In this document: positions 35,730 through 43,957 of the stretch, one piece after another
Layout: each line of letters begins with the position of its first letter
Numbering within the stretch: the stretch's first letter is position 1
Source: JAWKWH01 sp040830725
Lineage (GTDB): Bacteria; Pseudomonadota; Alphaproteobacteria; Rhizobiales; Rhizobiaceae
Assembly: GCA_040830725.1 (NCBI GenBank)
Contig: JBFOMG010000025.1
Location: 1-64,000, forward strand
Direction: 5' to 3'
DNA length: 64,000 nucleotides
The notes under the pieces: generated by a model
Databases searched by the model: none
Seen by the model: only the letters and a program-made list of their open reading frames with translations
Told to the model about the DNA's origin: nothing
Made by a program: the position numbers and the translations under genes

Positions 35730-37185
35730 CGAACCAGCCGCTCCAGGCCAGCTTCACCATCGCGGGCCTGAGCCAAACATAATCGTTGTCAGCATCTTGT
35801 GCGGCATTTGCCTGTTTGCGTCTCTGCACGTAGCCAGTGGCGCAGGATGGGCCGCAACGATTGCCATTGCATGTCTCTTGGCATTGCCGGTTGCCGGATG
35901 GCAGCTGCTGAAATTGCGCGAGAGGTATCTGCTCGGTCTCGCCACCATCGTCGCCCTGCTCGTTTTGCTGTTCAACAACACACCTGCCGAACTCTACCGC
36001 ACCGCGCTGGAACGGGCTGCCTATTTGGCGGCATTCATCATGATCCTGTCACTGCTGCGCGACGCGGCAATGACGTCGGAATCGGTACTGGCGGTCGGCA
36101 AGATGCTGACTCGTCAACCACCGGGTCGCCGCTACTGGACCATCGCTCTGGGCGGTCATGCAATGGGTGTGATCATGAATTTCGGCGCCCTCAGCCTTTT
36201 GGGGCCGCTGGTGCAGCGCGGCGCGCGGGCGGGCGGTCAGGAGGTCGATCCGAGAATAACGGCGGTTCGCGAGCGGCGGCAACTGTCGGCGCTGGCGCGC
36301 GGTTTTTCATGGTTCATCGCCTGGTCGCCATCGGCTATTTCCCAGGTGGTGGCCGTAACGGTCGTCACCGGCGCGTCTTCGGCAAATGTCGCACTTTACG
36401 GCGCAATCGCGGCCGTGTTGGTTCTCGTTGCCGGCTGGCTCGATGATCGCGCCGTCGGCACGAAGGCAAGGCGGCAACTGACCGGCGGACAGCCGCTCCA
36501 GCCGCTGCCTCCCGATCCATTTCCAACAACGGAAATCAGGCGTCTGCTATTGGTCTATGCAACGCTCGCTGCAGTCAGTGCCGCGATTGCGATCAGCCTT
36601 TCGCTTCCGCTGGTTACCGGCATCATGCTGGCGGCAACCCCCGTCACAATCGTCTGGATCTACGGCCAGATCGCTTCAGGCAGAGCCGACGAGAGATCGT
36701 TTTCAAACCGCGTGCGCGATCTGGCGATGAAAACAATTCCCGATGGCAGTCCCGAGGCGATCACACTGGCACTGGCAGGATTCAGCGGCACGGCATTGGC
36801 CATACTGGTACCCGGCGGAGAAAACGGTTCTGCCGGTGTTATGCGTGAGTTGCCGCCCTTCTTTACGTACCTGTTCGTGCTGACAACCGTGCCGGTGGCT
36901 TCTCTGGCGGGACTACCGGCCATGCTGATGGTCACCTTCCTGGGCACATTCCTGTCCGGAGCCCTTGGCGACCATATCAATCCCGATCTGTTGGCGCTGT
37001 CGCTTATTTGCGGCTGGGCGGTCAATTTGAACGCCTCGCCTTTTGGAGGCACCAACCTCATCCTTTCCCGCATCACCCGAATCCCCGCGACCACGCTGTC
37101 GTTTCGTTGGAACCTGGTATTTTCATTGATGGCATGGGCCATCTGTGCGCTCGTTTTGCTGACATCTTCTGCACTTACTTGGTAA
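35722..37185 (+). CDS. Uncharacterised 12-TM-like permease overlapping mbfA
   Basis: 487 residues, about twelve hydrophobic segments, with a cytosolic loop at about 155-185. Two half-repeats look related: WFIAWSPSAISQVVAVTVVTG (about 193-213) and the C-terminal NASPFGGTNLILSRITRIPATT, which resemble the re-entrant motifs of ion-transporter (IT) superfamily carriers. I cannot name a family. ATG 35722 lies inside the 3' end of mbfA (8-bp overlap), so the two should be co-translated; a role in ion or organic-anion transport linked to iron status is a guess. Confidence 0.6.
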   Translation: MPDEPAAPGQLHHRGPEPNIIVVSILCGICLFASLHVASGAGWAATIAIACLLALPVAGWQLLKLRERYLLGLATIVALLVLLFNNTPAELYRTALERAAYLAAFIMILSLLRDAAMTSESVLAVGKMLTRQPPGRRYWTIALGGHAMGVIMNFGALSLLGPLVQRGARAGGQEVDPRITAVRERRQLSALARGFSWFIAWSPSAISQVVAVTVVTGASSANVALYGAIAAVLVLVAGWLDDRAVGTKARRQLTGGQPLQPLPPDPFPTTEIRRLLLVYATLAAVSAAIAISLSLPLVTGIMLAATPVTIVWIYGQIASGRADERSFSNRVRDLAMKTIPDGSPEAITLALAGFSGTALAILVPGGENGSAGVMRELPPFFTYLFVLTTVPVASLAGLPAMLMVTFLGTFLSGALGDHINPDLLALSLICGWAVNLNASPFGGTNLILSRITRIPATTLSFRWNLVFSLMAWAICALVLLTSSALTW

Positions 37186-37547
37186 ATGCTCCCGTTCACC
37201 TGCGATTCAGCAATTGTGTTTAGGATCACAGAAAGGCGAAGGGACATCGCTTAGATTTCGGGGATCCCGATATCGGGAACCGAGGGAACGGAACAATGAA
37301 GTTTCTTGAAAAGATCAGTGTGTGCACAATCGCGTTGCGGGATATTCTGGCGTCCCGCTATCATCCCGAACGTCACTACATGCGCGGGCCCGGTCCGGCT
37401 TGCCGGAAACGTGCACATCACCAGCAGCGCGATCACCTGATTTCCTGATACTGAATCCGGAAACCGCTCAACCGCACCTGAATTTGCGCCTTGCGCTCCG
37501 GTGACGATCCGCTAATTTTCTCCCATAACAACAATCGGGAGAGAATA
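37186..37547. other. Intergenic region upstream of the TRAP operon
   Basis: 362 bp. It contains the 12-bp palindrome CCCGATATCGGG (37266-37277), a possible 50-codon reading frame (listed separately), and the dctP leader. No promoter hexamers were convincing. Confidence 0.35.
37296..37448 (+). CDS. Possible small ORF, 50 residues
   Basis: ATG 37296 to TGA 37448, preceded by a purine-rich GAGGGAACGGA. The peptide starts MKFLEKISVCTIALRDILAS, then becomes His/Arg-rich; there is no TM or known motif. Its position ahead of a TRAP operon could suggest a leader, but composition is that of ordinary non-coding DNA, so support is weak. Confidence 0.2.
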   Translation: MKFLEKISVCTIALRDILASRYHPERHYMRGPGPACRKRAHHQQRDHLIS

Positions 37548-38555
37548 ATGAAATCTTGGATCAAATTCGGACTGCTGCCCACCATCGCAGTTTCGTTCGT
37601 GGCCGGCGAAGCTTTTGCCGCAACTGAATGGAACGTTTCGCTGTGGGGCAAACGCCGGGCATTCACCGAGCATGTCGAAAAGCTTGCGGAGTTGATCAGC
37701 GCCAAGACCAATGGCGAGTTCACGCTGAATATTTCGTACGGCGGCCTTTCGAAAAACCGCGAAAATCTCGACGGCATTTCCATCGGCGCATTCGAAATGG
37801 CGCAGTTCTGTGCCGGATATCACCGCGACAAGAACCCGACCATCACCGTGCTTGAATTGCCGTTCCTTGGGGTAAGCACCCTGGAAGAAGAAGTTGCTGT
37901 CAGCCACGCAGTCTATGCACATCCTGCCGTGCAAAAGGATCTGGCACGCTGGAACGCCAAGCTTTTGATGACCTCGCCCATGCCGCAATACAACATCGTC
38001 GGTACCGGCGAGGCACGCGACACGCTGGCAAAATTTGATGGCATGCGGGTACGCGCCACCGGCGGCATCGGCAAGGCGTTTGAATCCGTCGGAGCGGTTC
38101 CGACTTCGGTAACGGCAACGGAAGCCTATAACGCGATGGAATCCGGTGTCGTCGACACGGTTGCCTTTGCGCCGCATGCTCACTTTGCCTTCCGTACCAT
38201 CGACCTCGCAACCTGGTGGACATCGAACCTCAATCCCGGCACGGTCAATTGCCCGGTGGTGGTGAATACCGACGCCTACGCAGCACTGTCGGATGAACAT
38301 CGCGACGCGCTGGACTCATCGATCGATGAAGCCATCGCCCACTATTTGGCCAATTACGGCGAACTGTTGAAAAAGTGGGATACGGTTCTGGCCGAGAAAA
38401 ATGTGAACAAGGTCGAACTGGCCCAATCGGAGATCGATGCGTTCCGCGCCAAGGCTGCTGATCCCATCCGCGAACAATGGCTCAAGGATATGGAAGCGCA
38501 GGGCATTCCAGGTCAGGAACTTTACGACCTGGTGATGGAAACGCTCGGTAAATAA
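37548..38555 (+). CDS. TRAP transporter solute-binding protein (DctP family)
   Basis: 335 residues. Signal peptide about 1-24 (KFGLLPTIAVSFVAGEAFA), then the TRAP-SBP fold; the ligand-carboxylate Arg lies in GMRVRATGGIGKAFESVGA (about 165-183), followed by YNAMESGVVDTVAFAPH. Start ATG 37548 follows GGGAGAG. It captures an organic acid in the periplasm for the QM permease encoded downstream; the ligand is not deducible. A stem-loop and a 268-bp element separate it from dctQ. Confidence 0.88.
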   Translation: MKSWIKFGLLPTIAVSFVAGEAFAATEWNVSLWGKRRAFTEHVEKLAELISAKTNGEFTLNISYGGLSKNRENLDGISIGAFEMAQFCAGYHRDKNPTITVLELPFLGVSTLEEEVAVSHAVYAHPAVQKDLARWNAKLLMTSPMPQYNIVGTGEARDTLAKFDGMRVRATGGIGKAFESVGAVPTSVTATEAYNAMESGVVDTVAFAPHAHFAFRTIDLATWWTSNLNPGTVNCPVVVNTDAYAALSDEHRDALDSSIDEAIAHYLANYGELLKKWDTVLAEKNVNKVELAQSEIDAFRAKAADPIREQWLKDMEAQGIPGQELYDLVMETLGK

Positions 38556-38565
38556 ACAAACGAAC

Positions 38566-38590
38566 TCGCCGCCGGTCATGCCGGCGGCGA
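38566..38590 (+). terminator. Stem-loop after dctP
   Basis: Perfect 10-bp arms (38566-38575 with 38581-38590, TCATG loop), 11 nt after the dctP stop, with no U-tract. As for the two ABC binding-protein genes in this window, it likely stabilises or partially terminates the SBP transcript. Confidence 0.6.
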
Positions 38591-38608
38591 ATTCACATTG
38601 GGGGCTGC

Positions 38609-38876
38609 AGGCTGTAGTGACCATTTTACGGTTATCTGCGCCGCAGGCGAAAATGAGCCGGTTTTAGGAGCGAGGAGGAAGGACATGCCCGGCATATTCG
38701 ACGACGAGCGACGACAAACTGGCTCATTTTCGCGCGGCCCTCTGGGGTTGGGCCAAAATCGCCTCTGAATGCGTCGAAAATGCTCGAAAGTGAGATACAC
38801 TTCCTTGCGCTTTTCTCCTGTTCAGAAACGATTTTGAACACCAACGCAGACAATCGTTAAATGGTCACTACAGCCT
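38609..38876. mobile_element. 268-bp MITE-like element with terminal inverted repeats
   Basis: The ends are an exact 18-bp inverted repeat: AGGCTGTAGTGACCATTT at 38609-38626 and its complement at 38859-38876. The match continues imperfectly to about 32 bp (11 of the next 14 positions). A nested inverted repeat lies inside: 38647-38664 with 38716-38733, 17 of 18 paired. There is no transposase frame. No flanking target duplication was found by eye. It fills the dctP-dctQ gap and ends 1 bp before the dctQ start codon, so it is an insertion in an operon. The family is unknown to me. Confidence 0.75.
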
Positions 38877-38877
38877 A

Positions 38878-39516
38878 ATGTCTTCTCATAACGTCATCGA
38901 AGATGATTCTGCGCTTTCGAGCGCAGACCGGAAATTGTTTCGCATCGAAAGCTGGCTCAACCTGGCGGGCGGCCTGTTGATCCTGGCGGTCATGCTGATC
39001 TCGGTGGTCAATATTCTGGGCCGGAAATTTTTCAACACGCCGGTACCCGGCTTCATCGACTGGCTGGTTCAGGCTGTTCCGCTGATCGCATTTCTTGGCA
39101 TCGGCTACTGCCAACGCCTTGGCGGGCACATTCGCATGGACCTCGTTGTCGGCAGGTTGCGCAGACGCGCATTGTGGCTGTTTGAATTGTTGTCCATCAT
39201 TCTGATTGCCGGACTGACGGTCATCCTCATTTATGGCAGCTGGAACCACGCCGAGCGGGCGATTTCCATTGGCGACAGCACCATCGATATCAACCTGCCA
39301 ACCTGGCCGGTCAAGCTCGCGGTACCGGTCATGCTGGTGCTGCTTTTGGCCAGGCTTGCACTGCAGATATGGGGTTATTGGCGGGCGCTCTCCGACAATG
39401 CCACCCGCCCCATCGCGGTCCCGCTGATCGAGGACGCCGCTGCGCAGGCTGCGCATGAGGCCGAGACCGTTTCCGGCATGGCCGACGACAATGAAAGCGG
39501 GAACCAGGCGCAGTGA
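38878..39516 (+). CDS. TRAP transporter small permease (DctQ family)
   Basis: 212 residues, four TM segments (about 25-47, 63-80, 100-122, 145-165). Family patterns: the first TM with VNILGRKFFNTPVPGFIDW, then RLGGHIRMDLVVGRL. The start at ATG 38878 is 2 nt past the MITE-like element and has no recognisable SD; the native leader seems to have been replaced. Translation may rely on coupling from dctP or weak initiation. An acidic tail (about 180-212) is disordered. Overlaps dctM. Confidence 0.82.
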   Translation: MSSHNVIEDDSALSSADRKLFRIESWLNLAGGLLILAVMLISVVNILGRKFFNTPVPGFIDWLVQAVPLIAFLGIGYCQRLGGHIRMDLVVGRLRRRALWLFELLSIILIAGLTVILIYGSWNHAERAISIGDSTIDINLPTWPVKLAVPVMLVLLLARLALQIWGYWRALSDNATRPIAVPLIEDAAAQAAHEAETVSGMADDNESGNQAQ

Positions 39517-40895
39517 CCACCATTGAAACCAGCCTGTTGTTGGCAGCAGTGCTCGTGGTTCTCGTTGTCGGGGGCATGCGCGTTGCCTTTGCCACCGCTT
39601 TGATCGGCTTTGTCGGCCTGTTCTGCGTTTTTGCCTTCGACAAGGGCCAGGGCTGGGAGCGGGGTTTCATTACGGCGGTGAAAATCACCGGCCAGATCCC
39701 GCATTCGAAAATGTCGACCCATGTGTTGGGTTTGATCCCGACATTCATCCTGATCGGGTATCTCGCCTATTATGCGGGCCTGACAAAAGCGCTGTTTGAA
39801 GCGGCAAAGCGCTGGGTCGGCTGGCTGCCGGGAGGTCTTGGCGTCGCCACCGTGTTTGCCACGGCCGGATTTGCAGCCGTTTCGGGCGCGTCGGTCGCCA
39901 CTTCTGCTGTTTTCGCCCGTATCGCCATCCCTGAAATGCTCAAGCTTGGCTACGACAAGCGCTTCGCAGCCGGAGTCGTGGCCGCAGGCGGAACCTTGGC
40001 ATCGCTGATCCCGCCCTCGGCCATACTGGTCATCTATGCCATTATCGTTGAAGCGTCCGTCGGGCACCTGCTTTTGGCTGGATTCTTGCCGGGTGCGGTG
40101 TCGGCGCTGATCTACGGTGGGCTGGTAGTCATGCTGGCCAAATGGCGGACTGATCTTGGCCCGCCGGTCCGCGGCTTTTCATGGGGCGAACGATTTCAAA
40201 GCCTGCCCGGTGCCTTTCCGATCGTCGCGGTCGTCCTGATCATCATCTACTGCATTTATTTTGGCTGGGGCACACCGACGGAAGCCGGAGCGCTGGGCGC
40301 ATTCGTCGTCCTGGTCATGGCCTTGTTCAAGGGCATGAAATGGCAGCAGCTGCGCGGCGCATTGATGGAAAGCGCCAAATTGTCGGTAATGATATTCACC
40401 ATGATCTGGGGCGTGCTGATCTATGTGCGGTATCTCGGCTTTGCCGATCTGCCGGGCACGTTTGCCGACTGGATTTCCTCGCTCGAACAGTCGCCGATGC
40501 TCACCCTGCTGATGATCCTCGGCGCCTATGTCATACTCGGCATGTTCATGGACGCGATCGGCATGCTGATCCTCACTTTGCCGGTGACCTTTCCCGCGGT
40601 GATGGCGCTGAATGGCGGCGAAAGCGTCACCGCGGCAGATTCGGCGCTTGGCATGTCCGGAACCGAATGCGCCATCTGGTTCGGCATCATTGTCGTCAAG
40701 ATGGCCGAGCTCTGCCTGATCACACCGCCAATCGGGCTGAACTGCTTCGTTGTCGCCGGCGTTCGCGACGACATATCGGTTCAGGACGTTTTCCGCGGTG
40801 CATCACCGTTTTTCATCGCCGATGTGGTGACCGTCGGTGTCCTGATCGCGTTTCCGGGCATCGTACTCTGGCTGCCGCGGCTGATTATCGGATAA
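39513..40895 (+). CDS. TRAP transporter large permease (DctM family)
   Basis: 460 residues, about 12-14 TM segments; GTG start overlaps the dctQ stop (GTGA at 39513-39516). Family motifs: FATAGFAAVSGASVATSAVF, ASLIPPSAILVIYAI (substrate/ion site), GTPTEAGALGAF, LGMFMDAIGMLILTLPVTFP and LITPPIGLNCFVV near the C-terminus. It is the Na+-coupled translocation subunit of the TRAP system, working with the DctQ and DctP products. Ends 34 bp from the convergent regulator gene. Confidence 0.9.
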   Translation: MTTIETSLLLAAVLVVLVVGGMRVAFATALIGFVGLFCVFAFDKGQGWERGFITAVKITGQIPHSKMSTHVLGLIPTFILIGYLAYYAGLTKALFEAAKRWVGWLPGGLGVATVFATAGFAAVSGASVATSAVFARIAIPEMLKLGYDKRFAAGVVAAGGTLASLIPPSAILVIYAIIVEASVGHLLLAGFLPGAVSALIYGGLVVMLAKWRTDLGPPVRGFSWGERFQSLPGAFPIVAVVLIIIYCIYFGWGTPTEAGALGAFVVLVMALFKGMKWQQLRGALMESAKLSVMIFTMIWGVLIYVRYLGFADLPGTFADWISSLEQSPMLTLLMILGAYVILGMFMDAIGMLILTLPVTFPAVMALNGGESVTAADSALGMSGTECAIWFGIIVVKMAELCLITPPIGLNCFVVAGVRDDISVQDVFRGASPFFIADVVTVGVLIAFPGIVLWLPRLIIG

Positions 40896-40929
40896 CCAAT
40901 CTGCAATCGGTTCTTACCGGTCGGCCCGG

Positions 40930-41688
40930 TCAGCCGGCCGCGCGCAGCTTTGGTGGGAGTTCGCGCAACGGATCATTATTAATGCGATCGTCAGGAAGTG
41001 TTCGAATTCGGTCTATCTGTGCATATTCACTGATCTTCAGCCAACGATCCATCGTCCGGCCAATCACCGCATCGCCGCTCAGAAACAATTCGCCAAGTTC
41101 GGTTTCCCGGGCGATTGTCGAACGGCCGAGAAGAATACCGGCCAGTGAAATCGTATTGGTCTCGATGAACAAATCAACATCGTACCCCGGAATCACGGTG
41201 CAGATCTCCACCGGACCGCCGGCTTGAACGAGCGCCCAATAGGTGTCGTACTCCAGGTCTTCGGAGAAATGAAACTGCAGCACGACCCGCCGGTTCGGCA
41301 GATTGTCCACATCGATACGGCCACGCAAATCCCACATCAGATTGCGGGCGGTGAAATCGCAGGCAATATCTTCCGCCTCTATGTGCTGCTGCGCCCAGTA
41401 AGCCAGTCCGTTCAACGCCGGCTCCAATGCAATGGCACTTTTTGTCCGCAGATAGTCGACGGATCCGGTGGCCTTGTCATCGATACGCTCGACCAGGCCC
41501 GCCTCTTCCATTTCCTTTAGCCGCTTCGACAGAAGTGCTGGAGAAATATTCCCGACTTCCCGCCGCAACTCATTGAATTTGGTCGCACCACTCCAAAGTG
41601 CACACAGTATCGGGATGGTCCAGCGCGGCTCAAGCAGCTCACTGGCACGGATGATCGGGCAGAGAATTCCATACGGTTTGGAGGGCAT
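40930..41688 (-). CDS. HxlR-type transcriptional regulator with C-terminal SCP2-like domain
   Basis: 252 residues. Winged helix (about 8-95) with CPIIRASELLEPRWTIPILCALWSGATKFNELRR and LSKRLKEMEEAGLVERI, the HxlR pattern. Residues about 125-230 resemble a sterol-carrier-protein-like ligand domain attached in some members. ATG 41686-41688 follows GGGAGAAA. The convergent TRAP operon may be its target, but the upstream flavodoxin gene is an equal candidate. Confidence 0.72.
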   Translation of the reverse strand: MPSKPYGILCPIIRASELLEPRWTIPILCALWSGATKFNELRREVGNISPALLSKRLKEMEEAGLVERIDDKATGSVDYLRTKSAIALEPALNGLAYWAQQHIEAEDIACDFTARNLMWDLRGRIDVDNLPNRRVVLQFHFSEDLEYDTYWALVQAGGPVEICTVIPGYDVDLFIETNTISLAGILLGRSTIARETELGELFLSGDAVIGRTMDRWLKISEYAQIDRIRTLPDDRINNDPLRELPPKLRAAG

Positions 41689-41819
41689 CCGGTTTCTCCC
41701 TTTCCCGCCGACAGTACATCCCCAGGTCGGAAGTGATCCAGTTCATAATCTGTACTGGCTCCGAGGTAATGCGTCCGTCGTTGCAAATTGCAGTCACCTG
41801 TCAAAGGCGGATCCGGCTT

Positions 41820-42302
41820 TCAAAACACCCCCAGATTCAACCCTGCACCCATCGCAGCTCCCAGTTCGCGGCACTTTTCCAGCTGATCGTCCGGAATGGT
41901 CTTTTCGGCCAGGATTTGCTCCGGCGTTTGCGCATGGGTGCAGACGATCAGGGGTGATTGAACCTCACGCAGCCGCCAGCCTGTGGCGATGCGGGCGGTC
42001 TGGCGAGCCGCGTTTTCGCCATCGGAACCGGCGCAGATCATCTGCGCATAGGGCCGACCCTCGATCCGGCCCAGAACCGGATAGTAGCTCCGGTCATAGA
42101 AATCCTTCATCACCCCGGCGATCGCCGCGAGATTTTCAGGTGCGCAGAAAATGTAGCCATCGGCCCGCAGCAGATCGTCCGGTCCGGCGACATCTGCCTT
42201 TTTCAGTACTACCGGACCTTCTTCGCGCGCTGCATCCGCCGCAGCCTCGGCCATCTGGCGGCTGCCACCGGTTTTCGAATAGTAGACAATGAGCAGTTCC
42301 AT
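41820..42302 (-). CDS. Flavodoxin-family protein
   Basis: 160 residues. FMN phosphate loop near the N-terminus, YYSKTGGSRQMAEAA (about 7-21), and a second binding region with FCAPENLAAIAGVMKDFYDRS. Single flavodoxin fold; an electron carrier or NAD(P)H-quinone-reductase-like protein. Same strand as the HxlR-type gene downstream, 131 bp apart, so co-transcription is possible. Partner enzymes are not visible nearby. Confidence 0.82.
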   Translation of the reverse strand: MELLIVYYSKTGGSRQMAEAAADAAREEGPVVLKKADVAGPDDLLRADGYIFCAPENLAAIAGVMKDFYDRSYYPVLGRIEGRPYAQMICAGSDGENAARQTARIATGWRLREVQSPLIVCTHAQTPEQILAEKTIPDDQLEKCRELGAAMGAGLNLGVF

Positions 42303-42438
42303 CGGCCAATTTCAGTTCTGATAAAAGCATTTCGGAACACCTGGTAAGCACCAACTACGCCCGCCACGCAACCCTTGCGCTCGCTGGCCTCATCCGCTAT
42401 AGGCACGCTCGTTCATGCCAGACACCCTTGGAGGCGGC

Positions 42439-42549
42439 ATGGACGGGGCGGCGGTAAGCCGCTTCTTGTTTTTTCGGACCGGTTCGTCCGGCAGGAAAGA
42501 CACCTCTGAAAACGTCCTCGAAAGGAAATGCCATGAGCAACACCTATGA
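42439..42549 (+). CDS. Possible 36-residue leader ORF overlapping rplY
   Basis: ATG 42439 has GGAGG at 42430-42434. The frame reads through the terminator-like hairpin and ends at TGA 42547-42549, 17 nt inside rplY and in another frame. The peptide begins MDGAAVSRFLFFRTG. Ribosomes on it would melt the hairpin, a possible attenuation or coupling device. Coding evidence beyond the SD is absent. Confidence 0.3.
   Translation: MDGAAVSRFLFFRTGSSGRKDTSENVLERKCHEQHL
42445..42474 (+). terminator. Terminator/attenuator-like hairpin in the rplY leader
   Basis: Stem 42445-42452 with 42458-42465 (five G-C pairs plus G-U/G-C extension, 5-nt loop) followed by a U-rich tract ending in six T. It lies 59 bp upstream of rplY. 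Either it ends an upstream leader transcript or it attenuates rplY. Confidence 0.5.
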
Positions 42550-43213
42550 GCTCACGGCCGAGGCGCGCGAACGGGTTGGAAAGGGGTCCTCCCGGTCACT
42601 TCGGCGCAGCGGCAAAGTGCCTGCCGTCATTTATGGCGACAAGCAAGCCCCACTGGCAATCGCACTGTCCTACAAGGACGTGTATTACAAGATTCACGGT
42701 GGCGGGTTTTTGACCACCATCGCCACCATCAATGTCGACGGCGAAAAGCACAAGGTTCTGCCGAAGGATTATCAGCTTGATCCGGTGCGTGACTTTCCGA
42801 TGCATGTCGACTTCCTTCGCATCGGCAAGGACACGGTCGTCACCGTCGAAATTCCGTGTAACTTTGTTGGCGAAGATGAATCAGAGGGGCTGAAACGCGG
42901 CGGCGTGCTCAATGTCGTTCGCTATACCATCGAGCTGAACTGCCCGGCGGATTCCATTCCCGAAAACATCGAGGTCAGCGTTGCCGGTCTCGACATTGGT
43001 GACGGTGTCCACATTTCGGCGGTCACCCTGCCTGAAGGCGTGGAGCCGACCATTACCGATCGCGACTTCACCATCGCCACGGTTGCCGCCCCTGCCGGCC
43101 TGAAATCCGAAGAGGAAGAGGACGCCGAGGGCGAAGAGATCGAAACCGAGATCATCGGCGAAGAGGGCGAAGAAGGCGAGGAAGCTGCAGAAGGCGGAGA
43201 GCCGGAAGAGTAA
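42533..43213 (+). CDS. rplY: 50S ribosomal protein L25 (TL5/CTC type)
   Basis: 226 residues. N-terminal 5S-rRNA-binding domain (ELTAEARERVGKGSSRSLRR, KVPAVIYGDKQAP) and C-terminal TL5-type beta domain (VRYTIELNCPADSIPENIEV), with a Glu-rich tail. Binds 5S rRNA in the large subunit; in some bacteria it is a general-stress protein. SD AAAGGAAA precedes ATG 42533. Upstream of pth and ychF, the usual order in Alphaproteobacteria. Confidence 0.95.
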   Translation: MSNTYELTAEARERVGKGSSRSLRRSGKVPAVIYGDKQAPLAIALSYKDVYYKIHGGGFLTTIATINVDGEKHKVLPKDYQLDPVRDFPMHVDFLRIGKDTVVTVEIPCNFVGEDESEGLKRGGVLNVVRYTIELNCPADSIPENIEVSVAGLDIGDGVHISAVTLPEGVEPTITDRDFTIATVAAPAGLKSEEEEDAEGEEIETEIIGEEGEEGEEAAEGGEPEE

Positions 43214-43240
43214 TTCGCCGACTGCCGGAGAAACCACTCG

Positions 43241-43957
43241 ATGCATATCATCGCAGGTTTGGGTAATCCGGGGCGCAAATATGCCAATTACCGGCATAAT
43301 GTCGGTTTCATGGCGGCGGACGCGATTGCCCGCCGCCATTCGTTTTCGCCCTGGAGCAAGAAATTCAACGCCGAGATCGCCGAAGGGCATCTGGGCGGCG
43401 AAAAAGTGCTGCTTATCAAGCCGCAGACCTATATGAACCTGTCCGGCCAGGCGGTTGGCGAGGCCATGCGGTTCTACAAGCTCGCTCCGCAGGATCTGAC
43501 GGTTCTCTATGACGAACTCGACCTTGCCCGCGGCAAGGTGCGCGTGAAGACCGGCGGCGGGGCTGGTGGTCACAACGGCATCAAGTCGCTCGATGCCCAT
43601 TGCGGCAAGGACTATGCGCGGGTGCGTATCGGCATCGGCCATCCAGGCGACAAGGCAAAGGTGACCGGCCATGTGCTGGGTGATTTCGCCAAGGCAGACA
43701 GCGAATGGCTTGACCCGTTGCTCGACGCCATTGCCGAAAATGCCGGCATGCTGATTGATGGTGACCATTCCGGGTTCATGAACAAGGCGGCGCTGGCCGT
43801 TCCATCAACGGCAAAACAGAAATCTTCTGATGGGCAGAAGGCATCGAAGGGCCAGAGCCATATTCATCAGGCACGTCAGAAGAAGCCGCAGGTCAAAGTG
43901 CCTGAAACCGGCCCGATGGCGGCAATGTTGAAGAAATTGTTTGGGGACAAGGACTAG
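43241..43957 (+). CDS. pth: Peptidyl-tRNA hydrolase
   Basis: 238 residues; GGAGAAA SD. Catalytic His19 in GNPGRKYANYRHNVGF, and the substrate loop KPQTYMNLSGQAV, DELDLARGKVRVKTGGGAGGHNGIKS. Releases tRNA from peptidyl-tRNA dropped off ribosomes. A Lys/Gln-rich extension of about 45 residues follows the normal end of the enzyme, commonly seen in rhizobia. The stop overlaps the ychF GTG by one base (TAGTG). Confidence 0.95.
   Translation: MHIIAGLGNPGRKYANYRHNVGFMAADAIARRHSFSPWSKKFNAEIAEGHLGGEKVLLIKPQTYMNLSGQAVGEAMRFYKLAPQDLTVLYDELDLARGKVRVKTGGGAGGHNGIKSLDAHCGKDYARVRIGIGHPGDKAKVTGHVLGDFAKADSEWLDPLLDAIAENAGMLIDGDHSGFMNKAALAVPSTAKQKSSDGQKASKGQSHIHQARQKKPQVKVPETGPMAAMLKKLFGDKD

Noticed and set aside
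38576..38853. Minus-strand frames of about 74 codons inside the 268-bp element
   Set aside because: Non-homologous to transposases; they span the nested hairpin and are likely chance frames.
41711..41757. CAGTACA and TGTACTG half-sites upstream of the HxlR-type gene
   Set aside because: Forty bases apart with no supporting promoter; too weak to list as an operator.
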